A DNA stretch of 64,000 bases, taken from NCBI GenBank assembly GCA_964603785.1, contig CAZRWD010000003.1:143473-207472 (forward strand), written 5' to 3'. Under the pieces are notes generated by a model. It was given only the letters and a program-made list of their open reading frames with translations, had not been told where the DNA came from and ran no database searches. The stretch comes from CAZRWD01 sp964603785. Its GTDB lineage: Bacteria > Fermentibacterota > Fermentibacteria > Fermentibacterales > Fermentibacteraceae. A program made the translations under genes and the position numbers. Below are positions 37,284 to 46,226 of the stretch, piece after piece (positions within the stretch are counted from its first letter, which is position 1; every line of letters starts with the position of its first letter).

Positions 37284-37745
37284 CTATCCACCGCGCCGAC
37301 TGCAGCCCGCCGTCCCCTCCCCGGGACGGAGGATGGCGATCATCGCCAGAGAGACCCCCGCCCCGGCCAGGAGGCCGGTTGCGGTCCTCATGAGGAAGCT
37401 GCTCTCGTAAAGGCCCAGATGCTGCATCAGCCCGTCCGCCGCCAGGGGCAGTATCAGGAGGGCCGCTGCCGGGGGACCGATCCTGCCCGACAGGCGGTCC
37501 GGGATCAGCGCCCCCAGGGCCATGCCGCTCCAGAATGCCGTGCACCTTGCGCACAGACCCGACATGCCCCACGGGAGATCGATGCACCTCGCGGGAAACC
37601 TGTGGCAGGTCGCCGACAGGAAGCGGTCCAGCAACGCGGCGGACCGTTCCGGCACCAGGCCGTGCAGCCAGGAGGCTAGCGCCATGACCAGGGCCGGACC
37701 GGCGACGAGGATGCGGACCGGGCGGTTCCTCAGCCGTCCGCCCAC
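37284..37745 (-). CDS. DUF2085-family membrane protein
   Basis: 153 residues with four membrane helices. The family motif is the cysteine pair region ATCHRFPARCIDLPWGMSGLCARCTAFWSGMALG, that is C-H-x-x-P-x-R followed by C-x-R-C-T-x-x-x-x-G. The cysteines and histidine suggest metal binding, but the role of DUF2085 is unknown. It ends 13 bases from the convergent beta-lactamase-like gene and overlaps the FAD oxidoreductase gene by 16 bases. Confidence 0.8.
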   Translation of the reverse strand: MGGRLRNRPVRILVAGPALVMALASWLHGLVPERSAALLDRFLSATCHRFPARCIDLPWGMSGLCARCTAFWSGMALGALIPDRLSGRIGPPAAALLILPLAADGLMQHLGLYESSFLMRTATGLLAGAGVSLAMIAILRPGEGTAGCSRRGG

Positions 37746-39139
37746 GTCGATCTGGTCCAGTTGAAGCGCTCGCGCACCGAACCCTCCCCCAGGAGCTCGC
37801 GGGCGGCGTAGTCCCCCATCTCGAGAGAATGATCCATGTTGTTGTAGCGGAAGAGGCCCTGGCGACCGCAGGTGACGATCCCGGGGATCCTCTCGACGGC
37901 GTCGAGGACGGCGGCGGACCGCCTGTCGTAGCCGAGGGCGTAGACGGGATAGGCGTGGGCCTGCCTCGCGACCGTGGACCCCATCACCTCGTCCCTCTCG
38001 AAGAGGCCGAGCCTCGCGCCCCCCTCGACGCAGGCGGCCTCGAGCCCGGTGCCTCCGTGCCAGAGAGCGTCGTTCTCGTCGCAGGTGAATTCGAACACGA
38101 CCTGGCCGCCCTCGTCGGAGGCCGTCGGATCGAAGTTCTCGGGGATGGAGAGCCTGTTGAACCCGTAGCGGGGCTCGGGGGTGTAGATCCAGTGGTCCCG
38201 GGCCGCCGGCCTCCCGACGAGCTTCAGGGTCACGAACACGACGGCCCTGAATCGCAGTCCCGCGGCGGCCTCGCGTATCCCGTCCGGCAGGGCCGGGCCG
38301 AGGAGCCCGGCGAACTCCGGGAGGGGGATCGTGTTGATCACGCCGGCGGCCTCGAGGGTGCCGGAGGAGGTCCGCACCGTGAAGCCCCCCCGGGGGGAGG
38401 CCTCGACGGATTCAGGCGGACTGTCGGTGATGACGGTCCCCCCGCCGCCCGTGATCCTCCCGGCGAGGGCATCTGCTATCCTGCCGATCCCGCCCCTGGG
38501 ATAGTGGAAGAGGCTGACGAGGCTCCGTATCTCCCTCCCGCCAGGCGCGAGCGTCGCCCTGACCAGGCCGGCGAGGCTGGGGACGGAGATCCTCTGGCTC
38601 GCCCAGTCGGAGGACATCGAGGAGGGCGGCATGCCCCAGAGCTTCTCCGTGTACGGTCCGAAGTAGATGTCGTAGAGCCTGCGCCCGAACCTGTCTACCA
38701 CCCAGGTCTCGAAGCTGGCGTCGTCGGGTCCCCGCAGCGCGGAGCGGATCCTCGCCAGCGCGTAGCTGCCCAGCATGGCCGCGCCGCTCGCCGGGGGCAT
38801 GCGCCTCAGCACGTCGGGAAGGCTGAGGGGATAGACGAAGTAGCGGTCCAGGAGCCTGATCCTGCTCATCCTCTCGAGCCTCAGGAGGTCGCCTCCCAGC
38901 AGCCCGGTCACCCTCTGCAGGATCCCGTCGTTCGAGGTGTGGAACCTGTGCGGCCCGTAGTCGAACCTGAACCCCCCGCAGCGGCGTGTGGCGGCCAGGC
39001 CGCCTATCTGCCCCTGCTTCTCCAGGACGACGCACCTGACACCCCTCCGGCAGAGCACGTCCGCCGCCGACAGGCCGGCGAGGCCCGCCCCGAGGACCAC
39101 GACGGTGTCGCCGGCCTTCAGCGGGGCTCGTCTATCCAT
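37730..39139 (-). CDS. FAD-dependent oxidoreductase of the protoporphyrinogen-oxidase/UDP-galactopyranose-mutase-like group
   Basis: 469 residues from the ATG at 39139. The FAD-binding start VVVLGAGLAGLSAADVLCRRGVRCVVLEK has GxGxxG, followed by GGLAATRRCGGFRFDYGPHRFH, which resembles UDP-galactopyranose mutase and amine-oxidase families. The stretch YDIYFGPYTEKLWGMPPSSMSSDWASQRI is typical of a group linked to surface-polysaccharide genes. The exact substrate is unknown; action on a sugar nucleotide or lipid-linked compound is possible. Overlaps the nucleotidase gene by 22 bases. Confidence 0.8.
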   Translation of the reverse strand: MDRRAPLKAGDTVVVLGAGLAGLSAADVLCRRGVRCVVLEKQGQIGGLAATRRCGGFRFDYGPHRFHTSNDGILQRVTGLLGGDLLRLERMSRIRLLDRYFVYPLSLPDVLRRMPPASGAAMLGSYALARIRSALRGPDDASFETWVVDRFGRRLYDIYFGPYTEKLWGMPPSSMSSDWASQRISVPSLAGLVRATLAPGGREIRSLVSLFHYPRGGIGRIADALAGRITGGGGTVITDSPPESVEASPRGGFTVRTSSGTLEAAGVINTIPLPEFAGLLGPALPDGIREAAAGLRFRAVVFVTLKLVGRPAARDHWIYTPEPRYGFNRLSIPENFDPTASDEGGQVVFEFTCDENDALWHGGTGLEAACVEGGARLGLFERDEVMGSTVARQAHAYPVYALGYDRRSAAVLDAVERIPGIVTCGRQGLFRYNNMDHSLEMGDYAARELLGEGSVRERFNWTRSTWADG

Positions 39140-40716
39140 CGCACCCTCTGCCTCTCGTCCGGCTCGACGAGAGGCCTGGCACGCACGTATCCGACCACGG
39201 CATCGTACAGGGTTATCCCCGCAGGGACCGCCTCGAACTCCGAGAGGATCCCGTAGCCGACGTTGCCCTGCGCGAGGTAGCCGGTCGTGACGAGGACGTA
39301 TCCGGCCCCCGGGTCGACCGGGAAGCCTCCTATGAGCAGCTGCTCGATCTTGGCCATGTCCGGCAGCGCCTGGTTCCTCACGGCGGTGAACCCGGCGGGC
39401 TCCATGTCCCGCCGACGCCCCTGCATCCCCGTCTCCAGGACCCGCAGGAGCTGCTCGCCGGTCAGTGTCACGAGGTAGAGGTCCTCCTCGAAGGGGATGG
39501 CCTCGTATATGATGCGCGGGGTGATCGGGCCCCTGGGAACTGCGGCCCGGATCCCGCCCCTGTTCATCAGCGCGACGTCGGCCCCCGAGGCCTCGAGCAT
39601 GGCGTCCGCGACGAGCCTGCCAAGCGGGTGCTCGGCCGTCCCGCGGGGGATCTCCCGGGCAGCCTCGCCGATGACGTCGTCCATCCCGGCTTCGGCGACC
39701 GCGCGGAAACCCTCGATGAGGGCCCATGCGGCCGGGTCGGGGAGGAACTCGTCGTGCAGGAGGTTCACCAGGAGCTCGCCCCCGGGACACTCCCAGCCCA
39801 CGAGGGATCGGGTCTCCGTGTCGATCCAGAGCCTCAGGTGGCAGAGTCCCGTGCCGTTGGCGTACCCCTGGACGACTATCGTGTGGGTGTAGGGGTTCAC
39901 CCACGGCATGCGGAGCCCGAAGTGGGTATGCCCGGAGATGATGAGGTCGATCCCCGGCACCAGCGTGGAGAGCTCGGCGTTGTTGAGCGCGAAGTCCTTC
40001 TCGAACCCGGTGCCGGCCTGCGCCGCCGCGACGACTCTGGAGACGTATCCGTCGGGATCGGAGGGCTGCCCCAGGTGCGAGAGGATGAAGACCAGGTCGG
40101 CGCCCTCGTTGCGCACCCTCTCGATCTCGGCGCGCACCGCCTCCTCCTCCGGGAGGAAGATGTAGCCCTCGAGAAGCCCGGGATCCACCAGCCCCCAGGT
40201 ATCGGTCGTGCAGAGCCCGATGAGCGCTATCCTCACGCCTTCGTACTCGAGCATCACGTGCGGGAGGACCGGCTCGGGAACGAGGCCGGTCTCCACCGAG
40301 ACCAGGTTGCACCCCAGGACCGGGAAGCGCGCCTCGCGGGCGAGGGCGAGCGCGTTAGCGACCCCGTCGTCGAAGTCGTGGTTGCCCAGCGTCCAGGCCT
40401 CGTAGCCCGCGAAGTTCATCCACTCGACGACGGACATGCCCGTGTCGGAGTTGCCCACGGGCGTTCCCTGGTAGATGTCGCCCGCGTCCACGAAGAGGCA
40501 GTACATGCCTTCCGCCGCCCGTTCCCTGCGCACGGCGTCCACGTAGCCCAGGAGCCACGCGCCGCCGCCGATCCCGGGCGGGAAGTCGGGGTTGAGGAAT
40601 GTCGCATTCCTGGGGGTTATCCCCCCGTGCACGTCGTTGGTGTGGATGACGTCGAGGCTGAACACCCCCCCCGAGACGGGGACGGCGGCCGCCAGGGCGA
40701 GGAGGAGCAGCCTCAT
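39118..40716 (-). CDS. 5'-nucleotidase / UDP-sugar hydrolase family, exported
   Basis: 532 residues from the ATG at 40716, which has GAGG at correct distance; a GTG at 40725 is less likely. Signal peptide MRLLLLALAAAVPVSGG. The metallophosphatase domain has HTNDVHG, DAGDIYQGT, GNHDFDDGVANA, and GHTHFG; the C-terminal substrate domain has PLGRLVADAMLE, NRGGIRAAVP and FPFxxDL-like IPFEEDLYLVTLTG. It hydrolyses nucleotides or UDP-sugars outside the inner membrane and so salvages phosphate and nucleosides. Confidence 0.9.
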   Translation of the reverse strand: MRLLLLALAAAVPVSGGVFSLDVIHTNDVHGGITPRNATFLNPDFPPGIGGGAWLLGYVDAVRRERAAEGMYCLFVDAGDIYQGTPVGNSDTGMSVVEWMNFAGYEAWTLGNHDFDDGVANALALAREARFPVLGCNLVSVETGLVPEPVLPHVMLEYEGVRIALIGLCTTDTWGLVDPGLLEGYIFLPEEEAVRAEIERVRNEGADLVFILSHLGQPSDPDGYVSRVVAAAQAGTGFEKDFALNNAELSTLVPGIDLIISGHTHFGLRMPWVNPYTHTIVVQGYANGTGLCHLRLWIDTETRSLVGWECPGGELLVNLLHDEFLPDPAAWALIEGFRAVAEAGMDDVIGEAAREIPRGTAEHPLGRLVADAMLEASGADVALMNRGGIRAAVPRGPITPRIIYEAIPFEEDLYLVTLTGEQLLRVLETGMQGRRRDMEPAGFTAVRNQALPDMAKIEQLLIGGFPVDPGAGYVLVTTGYLAQGNVGYGILSEFEAVPAGITLYDAVVGYVRARPLVEPDERQRVRWIDEPR

Positions 40717-40726
40717 CCCGCCCACC

Positions 40727-41923
40727 TCACAGCGAGAAGGCCCGCGAGGCCGAGATGACGATCGTCGTGCGGGTCTCCTCGATCATCAGGCTGTCGCCCG
40801 CATCGAGCGAGAGCATCGCCGGGAGGTCCTGCTGGTCCCACGAGCGCGGGGTGAACGAGCCGCCTGCATCCAGGGTCCATCCGTCCGGGAGGGTGAAGCC
40901 CATGCCCGCCGTGAAGGATGCCGCGTTCAGCGCACGGTCGACCGGCGAGCGGTCGTACCTGAAGCCGAACCTGCAGACCGGGCCGCCGGGGATGTGGTTC
41001 TCGATGCCGGCCGAGGCGTGCCATGCGTCGTCCATGCCCATGTCCACGCCGTCGAGCTCCGCCCCCGACATGGCGCGGTAGGCGACCTCGGCGGTGAACC
41101 TGCTGCGCAGGGCGTTGCCCGGAAGCCAGGATGCGCCCAGGCTCACCTCGGGCGGGAGATCGTAGTCGCCCTCGAAGCCGCCCGACCAGCCCAGGGAGAG
41201 GATCTGCTCCGCCCCGGCGCACACCGTGAGCCTGGGGGACGGCTCGAGGAGGATGGAGAGCCTGCCGGCGAACCCCGACAGTTCCGCGGACTCCGAGACC
41301 TCCTCGTCGGTGATCCCGGGATCGATCCAGTCCCTCGACCAGGTGAAGTCCCTGGAACCCGAGAGCAGGCCTCCGCCCACGCCGACCCCCAGGAGGCCGG
41401 ACACCCTGAACGCCGCCGCGAGTCCGATCTCCCCGAGCATGCCGCTGGAGGTCAGCTCCTCGAACCCGACCGGCACGTAGTAGTCGTTGTTGATGGTCCT
41501 GTCGTAGTCGTAGTCGAAGGAGCCCCTCGCCCGGAAGCCCAGCCCCAGGGCCAGGCCGGGCGGCAGCCAGGACACCTCCGAGAGCGAGGCGGCGATGCCC
41601 GCCGGCAGGAGCCGGACCGTCCTGTTGAACGCGTGCTCGGCCTCTCCGATGGAGCTGCCGAACTCGTCGTACACGGTCCTGGTCCTCTTCTCAGTCTCCA
41701 GCTCGAGCGCTCCCGACAGCCCGGTCGAGAGGCCCGGACCGACCAGGAGCAGCGCGGCGGGGTTGGACAGGGCGCCCAGGGCGGTCGGGTCCATGAACCC
41801 GGCACGGCCCGTCGAGAGCGCGGCTCCCCCCCCCGAGGGGGCCCAGCCGCCGGTCGAGAGAAAGGTCTCCGGAAGGCCGGCGGCCATGACCGCCGATGTC
41901 GCAAGCACGCATAGAAGAGTCAT
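40727..41923 (-). CDS. Outer-membrane beta-barrel protein
   Basis: 398 residues. Signal peptide MTLLCVLATSAVMAAG. It then reads GGAALSTGRAGFMDPTALGALSNPAALLLVGPGL, the 'N-PA' opening seen in PorV/UPF0164- and FadL-like barrels, followed by many amphipathic strands and ending VISASRAFSL. No substrate can be inferred. GGGGG stands 5 bases before the ATG. First of a group of envelope genes (40727-47543) on this strand. Confidence 0.7.
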   Translation of the reverse strand: MTLLCVLATSAVMAAGLPETFLSTGGWAPSGGGAALSTGRAGFMDPTALGALSNPAALLLVGPGLSTGLSGALELETEKRTRTVYDEFGSSIGEAEHAFNRTVRLLPAGIAASLSEVSWLPPGLALGLGFRARGSFDYDYDRTINNDYYVPVGFEELTSSGMLGEIGLAAAFRVSGLLGVGVGGGLLSGSRDFTWSRDWIDPGITDEEVSESAELSGFAGRLSILLEPSPRLTVCAGAEQILSLGWSGGFEGDYDLPPEVSLGASWLPGNALRSRFTAEVAYRAMSGAELDGVDMGMDDAWHASAGIENHIPGGPVCRFGFRYDRSPVDRALNAASFTAGMGFTLPDGWTLDAGGSFTPRSWDQQDLPAMLSLDAGDSLMIEETRTTIVISASRAFSL

Positions 41924-41936
41924 CGAAACCCCCGGC

Positions 41937-44375
41937 CTACCAGCGGAAGTCCAGCTGGCAGCTGAAACCGTAACCGGTCGATCTGTCGCCGAAGTCGGTG
42001 ACAGTCCCCGCGGGATCGCCCTCGTAGTGGTACTGGTCCTCGGGGTCGGGCCTGTAGAGCCCGTTCCTCGGGAAGACCGTGTCCTTCCTGAGCACCCTCA
42101 GGCGGAGCTGGAGCATGTCCGACACGGTCTGCTTGAGGGTTATGTAGAACTTGGTGCCGCGTCCGTCGAGGAAGTCTATCCCGGTGTCCTCGAACTCCCA
42201 CTGGCTCATCCCGTCCGTCGTCCAGAGCGTTGTCCCGCCAAGGACCGAGAAGTCGTCGGTGAAGCGGTGCTCCCACCTCGCGCTTATGTAGCCGCCGGTC
42301 ATCAGGCGGTCGTCGTCGTACCGAGGGTTGGGCGTGAGCTCGACGGCGCCGGCGCGCAGCGAGATCTCGAAGAAGTCGTCGCCCGGAGGCAGGATGAAGG
42401 TGCGGAGGGTGACCTCGTGGGTGACGGAGCTCGTCGGGACGACATCCTGCATCTTGGTCTTGTCCTGCAGCTTGTACTTGAGGCGGAACCTCACCGGGAA
42501 GACCGGCCTGTACTCGACCTCCCCCTGGAACCGGTAGTTCTCGAACCCCCATGGCACGGACCGCCAGAGGTCGAGGTACACCCTGGGGAACACGACCTGC
42601 CGGCTGACCTGGAAGCGTGACTCGAGGTACAGCCCCTCCTCGGGCTTGGGCACCGGCCAGCCGGCCAGCTCGCCCATGAGCGGGTCGTTCAGGTAGTAGG
42701 GCTTCTCGAAGATGGTGTCGTCGAAGCGCGCCTGCTCGGCGAAGCCCCTGTTGTAGGGGTTCGTGTAGCCCAGCCCGTACCGGCGCCATGCGCCCAGGAT
42801 GTAGAACCAGTCGTTCTGCCAGCGGACGCTGGAGATCATCGCCGTGGCGTCGTTGTCCTGGACTGCGGCCTCGGCCTCGAACGAGAGCGGGCCCAGCACG
42901 GTCTGCCCGCTCACCGACCAGACCCCGAGACCGTCTCCGTCGGGCATGCCCTCGTACTCCGGGCAGATCCAGTTCTCGGCGTCGCCGGGTATGTCGATCT
43001 CCTGGGGATCGGGGTCGAGGGAGTCGCTCCACGAGACGGCCATGACCCCGGCCCCGAGGGCCGTGCCGTACGGCAGCAGGCCTCCCAGGTCCACGATCCC
43101 GTAGCCGCCGGCGGTGGTCTCCCTGACGGCCCCGGCCTGCCAGGTGGTCCTGAACGGGGTCAGGACGAGGGCGTTCGGGGTGCCGTCCGAGTTGACGATC
43201 GCATCCCTGGGGGCGCTCGAGAAGAACCCGAACCCGACGAGCCTGCCCGCCCTGGCCTCCATCGCCGCCCCGGTGAAGGCGAACTGCCTGGTGGAAGTCA
43301 GGTCCGGATGCAGGCCCCACGGCCTGTAGAGGGTGCGGCTCATGAACTCGTCGGTGTTGTCCAGCATGAGGCCCTGGCCCAGGGAGAGCCTGTAGTTGCC
43401 GAGTATGACCTGTCTGACAGGGCCGAGATGGGACAGCGAAGCGAAGGCCTTGGCCACGTCATAGGTGTCTCCCAGACCGCCCAGGTCGAAGTCCGACACC
43501 AGGCCGTACCCGGAGGTGGAGGAGGCCCCCCGCGACACCCTGAGACCGGCGCGGAAGCGGTCGCCCACACCGAGGCGCAGGTTCTGCTCGGTGCCGGTCA
43601 CCCCCCTTGCCTCGAGGAGCTGCCCGTACTCGTCGGATATCCTGTCGTGGAGGGCGGCGCTGTCGACCGGGGAGCCGGCGTAGCTCCTGCCCCCGCTGCC
43701 GAAGTCGGACAGGGCGCTGGCGAGGCCGTCGAGCCTGGAGTCCAGCCCCTCCTCGCCCGCCCACCTGCCGGAGGCCGCATCCACCGAGACGCGGAGGGAG
43801 CCGAAGACCTCCATGCTGCTCAGGTCGAGCTCCCTGACGGCGATGAAGTCCCTCATGTTCCGGTAGCCGTAGTAGGAGAGGTTCTCCGTGCCCCTGAAGG
43901 AGGTCACCCCCGAGACGGGACCCATCTCGGCGAGCCTCCTCTCCACCGCCGCGGCGTCCACAAGGCTGACCCTGTCGAGCATCCTGAGATCCCAGTGGGT
44001 CAGGTCGTTGGCCGGGAGCGGCCTCACCAGGAGGTCCTCCCACAGGTCGACGGCCGCGTCGCCGGGGCCGTCCTCGGTGGCCAGCCTCTCCATGACGTCC
44101 AGCACCGCCGGGCTTATCCGGCCGGGCGGCGGCGGCAGGACCGAGCAGTTGCTCCTCAGCCACCCGAGCTCGACCGCCGTGAAGCCCGGTATCTCCATCA
44201 CCTCGTAGATGTCGCCGATGCCGCCGGTTTCCAGGATGTAGGCATGCAGGGCCGACGCCTGGGCGTCCGTCAGGCCCTCGAGGGCCTCGAGCTCCTCCAG
44301 CCCGGCCGAGTTGAGGTCGATGCCGGGGATCGAGGGCTGCAGCAGGAGCGCGGCCGCGAGGAGGCTAGAAAGCAT
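41937..44375 (-). CDS. Helix-hairpin-helix protein fused to an outer-membrane beta-barrel
   Basis: 812 residues. Signal peptide (MLSSLLAAALLLQ), then a ComEA-like helix-hairpin-helix segment, IDLNSAGLEELEALEGLTDAQASALHAYILETGGI (about residues 18-52), with a second half (IYEVMEIPGFTAVELGWLRSN). The remaining 650 residues form a large beta-barrel of TonB-receptor size (for example FRAGLRVSRGASSTSGYGLVSDFDLGG, RLKYKLQDKTKMQDV) ending FSCQLDFRW with the aromatic last residue. HhH domains usually touch DNA or act as protein contacts; such fusions are known in Bacteroidetes without a set function. Eleven-base overlap with the gene upstream. Confidence 0.75.
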   Translation of the reverse strand: MLSSLLAAALLLQPSIPGIDLNSAGLEELEALEGLTDAQASALHAYILETGGIGDIYEVMEIPGFTAVELGWLRSNCSVLPPPPGRISPAVLDVMERLATEDGPGDAAVDLWEDLLVRPLPANDLTHWDLRMLDRVSLVDAAAVERRLAEMGPVSGVTSFRGTENLSYYGYRNMRDFIAVRELDLSSMEVFGSLRVSVDAASGRWAGEEGLDSRLDGLASALSDFGSGGRSYAGSPVDSAALHDRISDEYGQLLEARGVTGTEQNLRLGVGDRFRAGLRVSRGASSTSGYGLVSDFDLGGLGDTYDVAKAFASLSHLGPVRQVILGNYRLSLGQGLMLDNTDEFMSRTLYRPWGLHPDLTSTRQFAFTGAAMEARAGRLVGFGFFSSAPRDAIVNSDGTPNALVLTPFRTTWQAGAVRETTAGGYGIVDLGGLLPYGTALGAGVMAVSWSDSLDPDPQEIDIPGDAENWICPEYEGMPDGDGLGVWSVSGQTVLGPLSFEAEAAVQDNDATAMISSVRWQNDWFYILGAWRRYGLGYTNPYNRGFAEQARFDDTIFEKPYYLNDPLMGELAGWPVPKPEEGLYLESRFQVSRQVVFPRVYLDLWRSVPWGFENYRFQGEVEYRPVFPVRFRLKYKLQDKTKMQDVVPTSSVTHEVTLRTFILPPGDDFFEISLRAGAVELTPNPRYDDDRLMTGGYISARWEHRFTDDFSVLGGTTLWTTDGMSQWEFEDTGIDFLDGRGTKFYITLKQTVSDMLQLRLRVLRKDTVFPRNGLYRPDPEDQYHYEGDPAGTVTDFGDRSTGYGFSCQLDFRW

Positions 44376-45192
44376 ATCCCACCCCGGCCTGGTGCGTGAG
44401 TTCGAGGTCGGGATGCGTCTCTACCGCGTAGCTGAGCCGGATCCCCTCGACCTCGACCGCGATGCCGCCGGTGAACGAGGCCGGGGAGGACTTCACCCCC
44501 GCCATGAGGGAGACCGGGCCGACGGGGACGGACTGCCCGAACCTGATCCTGGTGCCCCTGTAGTCCCTGCTCAGCGCCACCCTCGACTCGAGACCCGCGG
44601 AAGGCCGGTAGGCCAGGCCGATGTCCAGCCGGGACTCGAATCTCTCGCCGCTCTCGCCGATGCGCGCATCGAAGACGTTCCTGGCCGAGGCGGAGAGCAT
44701 CCAGCGCGAGTAGACCTCGGCCTGCAGACCGGCGTTGACGGCCCATGCCGCGGCGCTGCCGTAGCTGCTCTGCCCGTCGGCTATGTCCACGACCGCCACC
44801 ACCGGCTGGATGCCGAAGGACATCCCCCGCCCGAGCCTCCCGGCCACGGTTACGGCCGCGAGCTTCTCCGAATAGTCCTCGAACCCGAACATCCTCAGGC
44901 TGAGGGAGCCCGTCAGGCCGCTCGCGAGGGCCAGCGAGCCGTCCAGCCCGTGCGTCGCGAAGTCGAACAGCGAGAAGGGGAGCCTGCTCGCGGCGCAGAC
45001 CGCGGGCCCCTCCTCCCGTGCGAGGGCGGCAGGGTTCGACATCACCGAGGAGAGCCCGGTCCCGCAGACGCCCGTGCCTCCCATGGCCTGGTCCGCCACG
45101 CCCAGCTCGAGGTCCTCGAAGGCCGCGTGGCCGTGCGCGGCCAGGACCAGGAGCAGGCAGAAGGGCAGCAGTCTTCCGAAGCGTCCTTTCAT
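44365..45192 (-). CDS. PorV-like outer-membrane protein
   Basis: 275 residues; GGAG before the ATG. Signal peptide (MKGRFGRLLPFCLLLVLAAHGHA) followed by ELGVADQAMGGTGVCGTGLSSVMSNPAALAREEG, the opening of UPF0164/PorV-type barrels, and a C-terminus HQAGVGYAF with the outer-membrane aromatic residue. It overlaps the HhH-barrel gene by 11 bases, so the two products are made together and may interact. Related in pattern to the protein at 437-1417. Confidence 0.75.
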   Translation of the reverse strand: MKGRFGRLLPFCLLLVLAAHGHAAFEDLELGVADQAMGGTGVCGTGLSSVMSNPAALAREEGPAVCAASRLPFSLFDFATHGLDGSLALASGLTGSLSLRMFGFEDYSEKLAAVTVAGRLGRGMSFGIQPVVAVVDIADGQSSYGSAAAWAVNAGLQAEVYSRWMLSASARNVFDARIGESGERFESRLDIGLAYRPSAGLESRVALSRDYRGTRIRFGQSVPVGPVSLMAGVKSSPASFTGGIAVEVEGIRLSYAVETHPDLELTHQAGVGYAF

Positions 45193-45196
45193 CTCG

Positions 45197-46201
45197 CTAC
45201 TCCAGACCGGCCGCGACCGTGACCGTCTCGGTGGTCACGTAGCGCCCTCCGTCGGGGGCGATGCCCTCGAGATGGATGATGTAGGGACCCATGGGGAGGT
45301 CCTCCCCCCTGTCGTCGTCCCCGTCCCACATCAGGGCGTCGCCGGCGGGACGGGAGTCGGCCAGCCGGGCGACCTCCCTGCCCGAACGGTCGAACACCTT
45401 CACCGTGAACCTCCAGCCGGACGGGCCGCCGTACTCGAGGGCGAGCACCTCCCCCCGCGACGGGGCGAACGGGGTGCCCGAGACGTCGAGGTGAAAGACG
45501 GAGGGTATCGACGGCGTGTAGACCGCCAGGTCCGACTGGTATCTGGGCAGGATCTGGTATCCCGAGTCGTAGGGCGGCTCCGAGTCGTACTGCCCGCCGA
45601 TCCCGGTCAGGAAGAGCCTGACTCCGGCGGATATCCCCGAGAGGCTGATGCCGGTCGACTCGTTCACCCTCACCTGGAGAGAGGTCTGCCCGTTCCACAC
45701 GCTGAAGTTCCACCCGCCGCCCGACTGGGCGGGGTCGTTGGCGACCGTCACCCATCTCTCCTCGGAGGGGTTCCCCGCACGCAGCAGCAGGCCTTCGAGC
45801 GGTTCCGCCACCCCCTGGTGCATCGCGAGGGGGAGCGGCTCGGGGGAGGGGCCCGATCCCACCAGCACGTAGTCCGAGACGGCTCCCGGGGAGATCTCGG
45901 TCAGGCCGTTGTAGAACTCGATCTCGCCCGTGATCTGCAGCGTGTCCCCGGGGCCGGCCGGGAATGCGGGCAGCTCCCAGGAGAAGACGTTGATTCCCGC
46001 GGTGGAGTCCTGGACGTAGAAGCCGGCCCCCGAGCCGGCGGAGAAGAGTGCGGGCTCGCAGGTGGCCACCGCAACGACCGTGACGACCTGGCCCAGCAGG
46101 TCGGGGATGCCGTCGGCGTCGAGGTCCGCCCTCGCCTCCTCCACGGTGATGGAGGCCGCGGGAAGGGCGGCGAGCGTCATCAGGAGAAGCGTTCTGTGCA
46201 T
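45197..46201 (-). CDS. Secreted protein with OB-like N-domain and FlgD-like C-domain
   Basis: 334 residues from the ATG at 46201 (GGGGGG upstream). A short signal peptide (MHRTLLLMTLAALPAASI) and ARADLDADGIPDLLGQVVTVVAVATCEPALFS, which is followed by GAGFYVQDSTAGINVFSW and GDTLQITGEIEFYNGLTEIS: the layout of secreted OB-fold 'nuclease-associated' domains (DUF5689-like). The C-terminus (RFTVKVFDRSGREVARLADSRPAGDALMWDGDDDRGEDLPMGPYIIHLEG) is a FlgD-Ig-like domain. No catalytic residues seen; probably a surface or periplasmic binding protein. Confidence 0.75.
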   Translation of the reverse strand: MHRTLLLMTLAALPAASITVEEARADLDADGIPDLLGQVVTVVAVATCEPALFSAGSGAGFYVQDSTAGINVFSWELPAFPAGPGDTLQITGEIEFYNGLTEISPGAVSDYVLVGSGPSPEPLPLAMHQGVAEPLEGLLLRAGNPSEERWVTVANDPAQSGGGWNFSVWNGQTSLQVRVNESTGISLSGISAGVRLFLTGIGGQYDSEPPYDSGYQILPRYQSDLAVYTPSIPSVFHLDVSGTPFAPSRGEVLALEYGGPSGWRFTVKVFDRSGREVARLADSRPAGDALMWDGDDDRGEDLPMGPYIIHLEGIAPDGGRYVTTETVTVAAGLE

Positions 46202-46226
46202 CTGTCGTCCCCCCGCAGCGGCCGGC

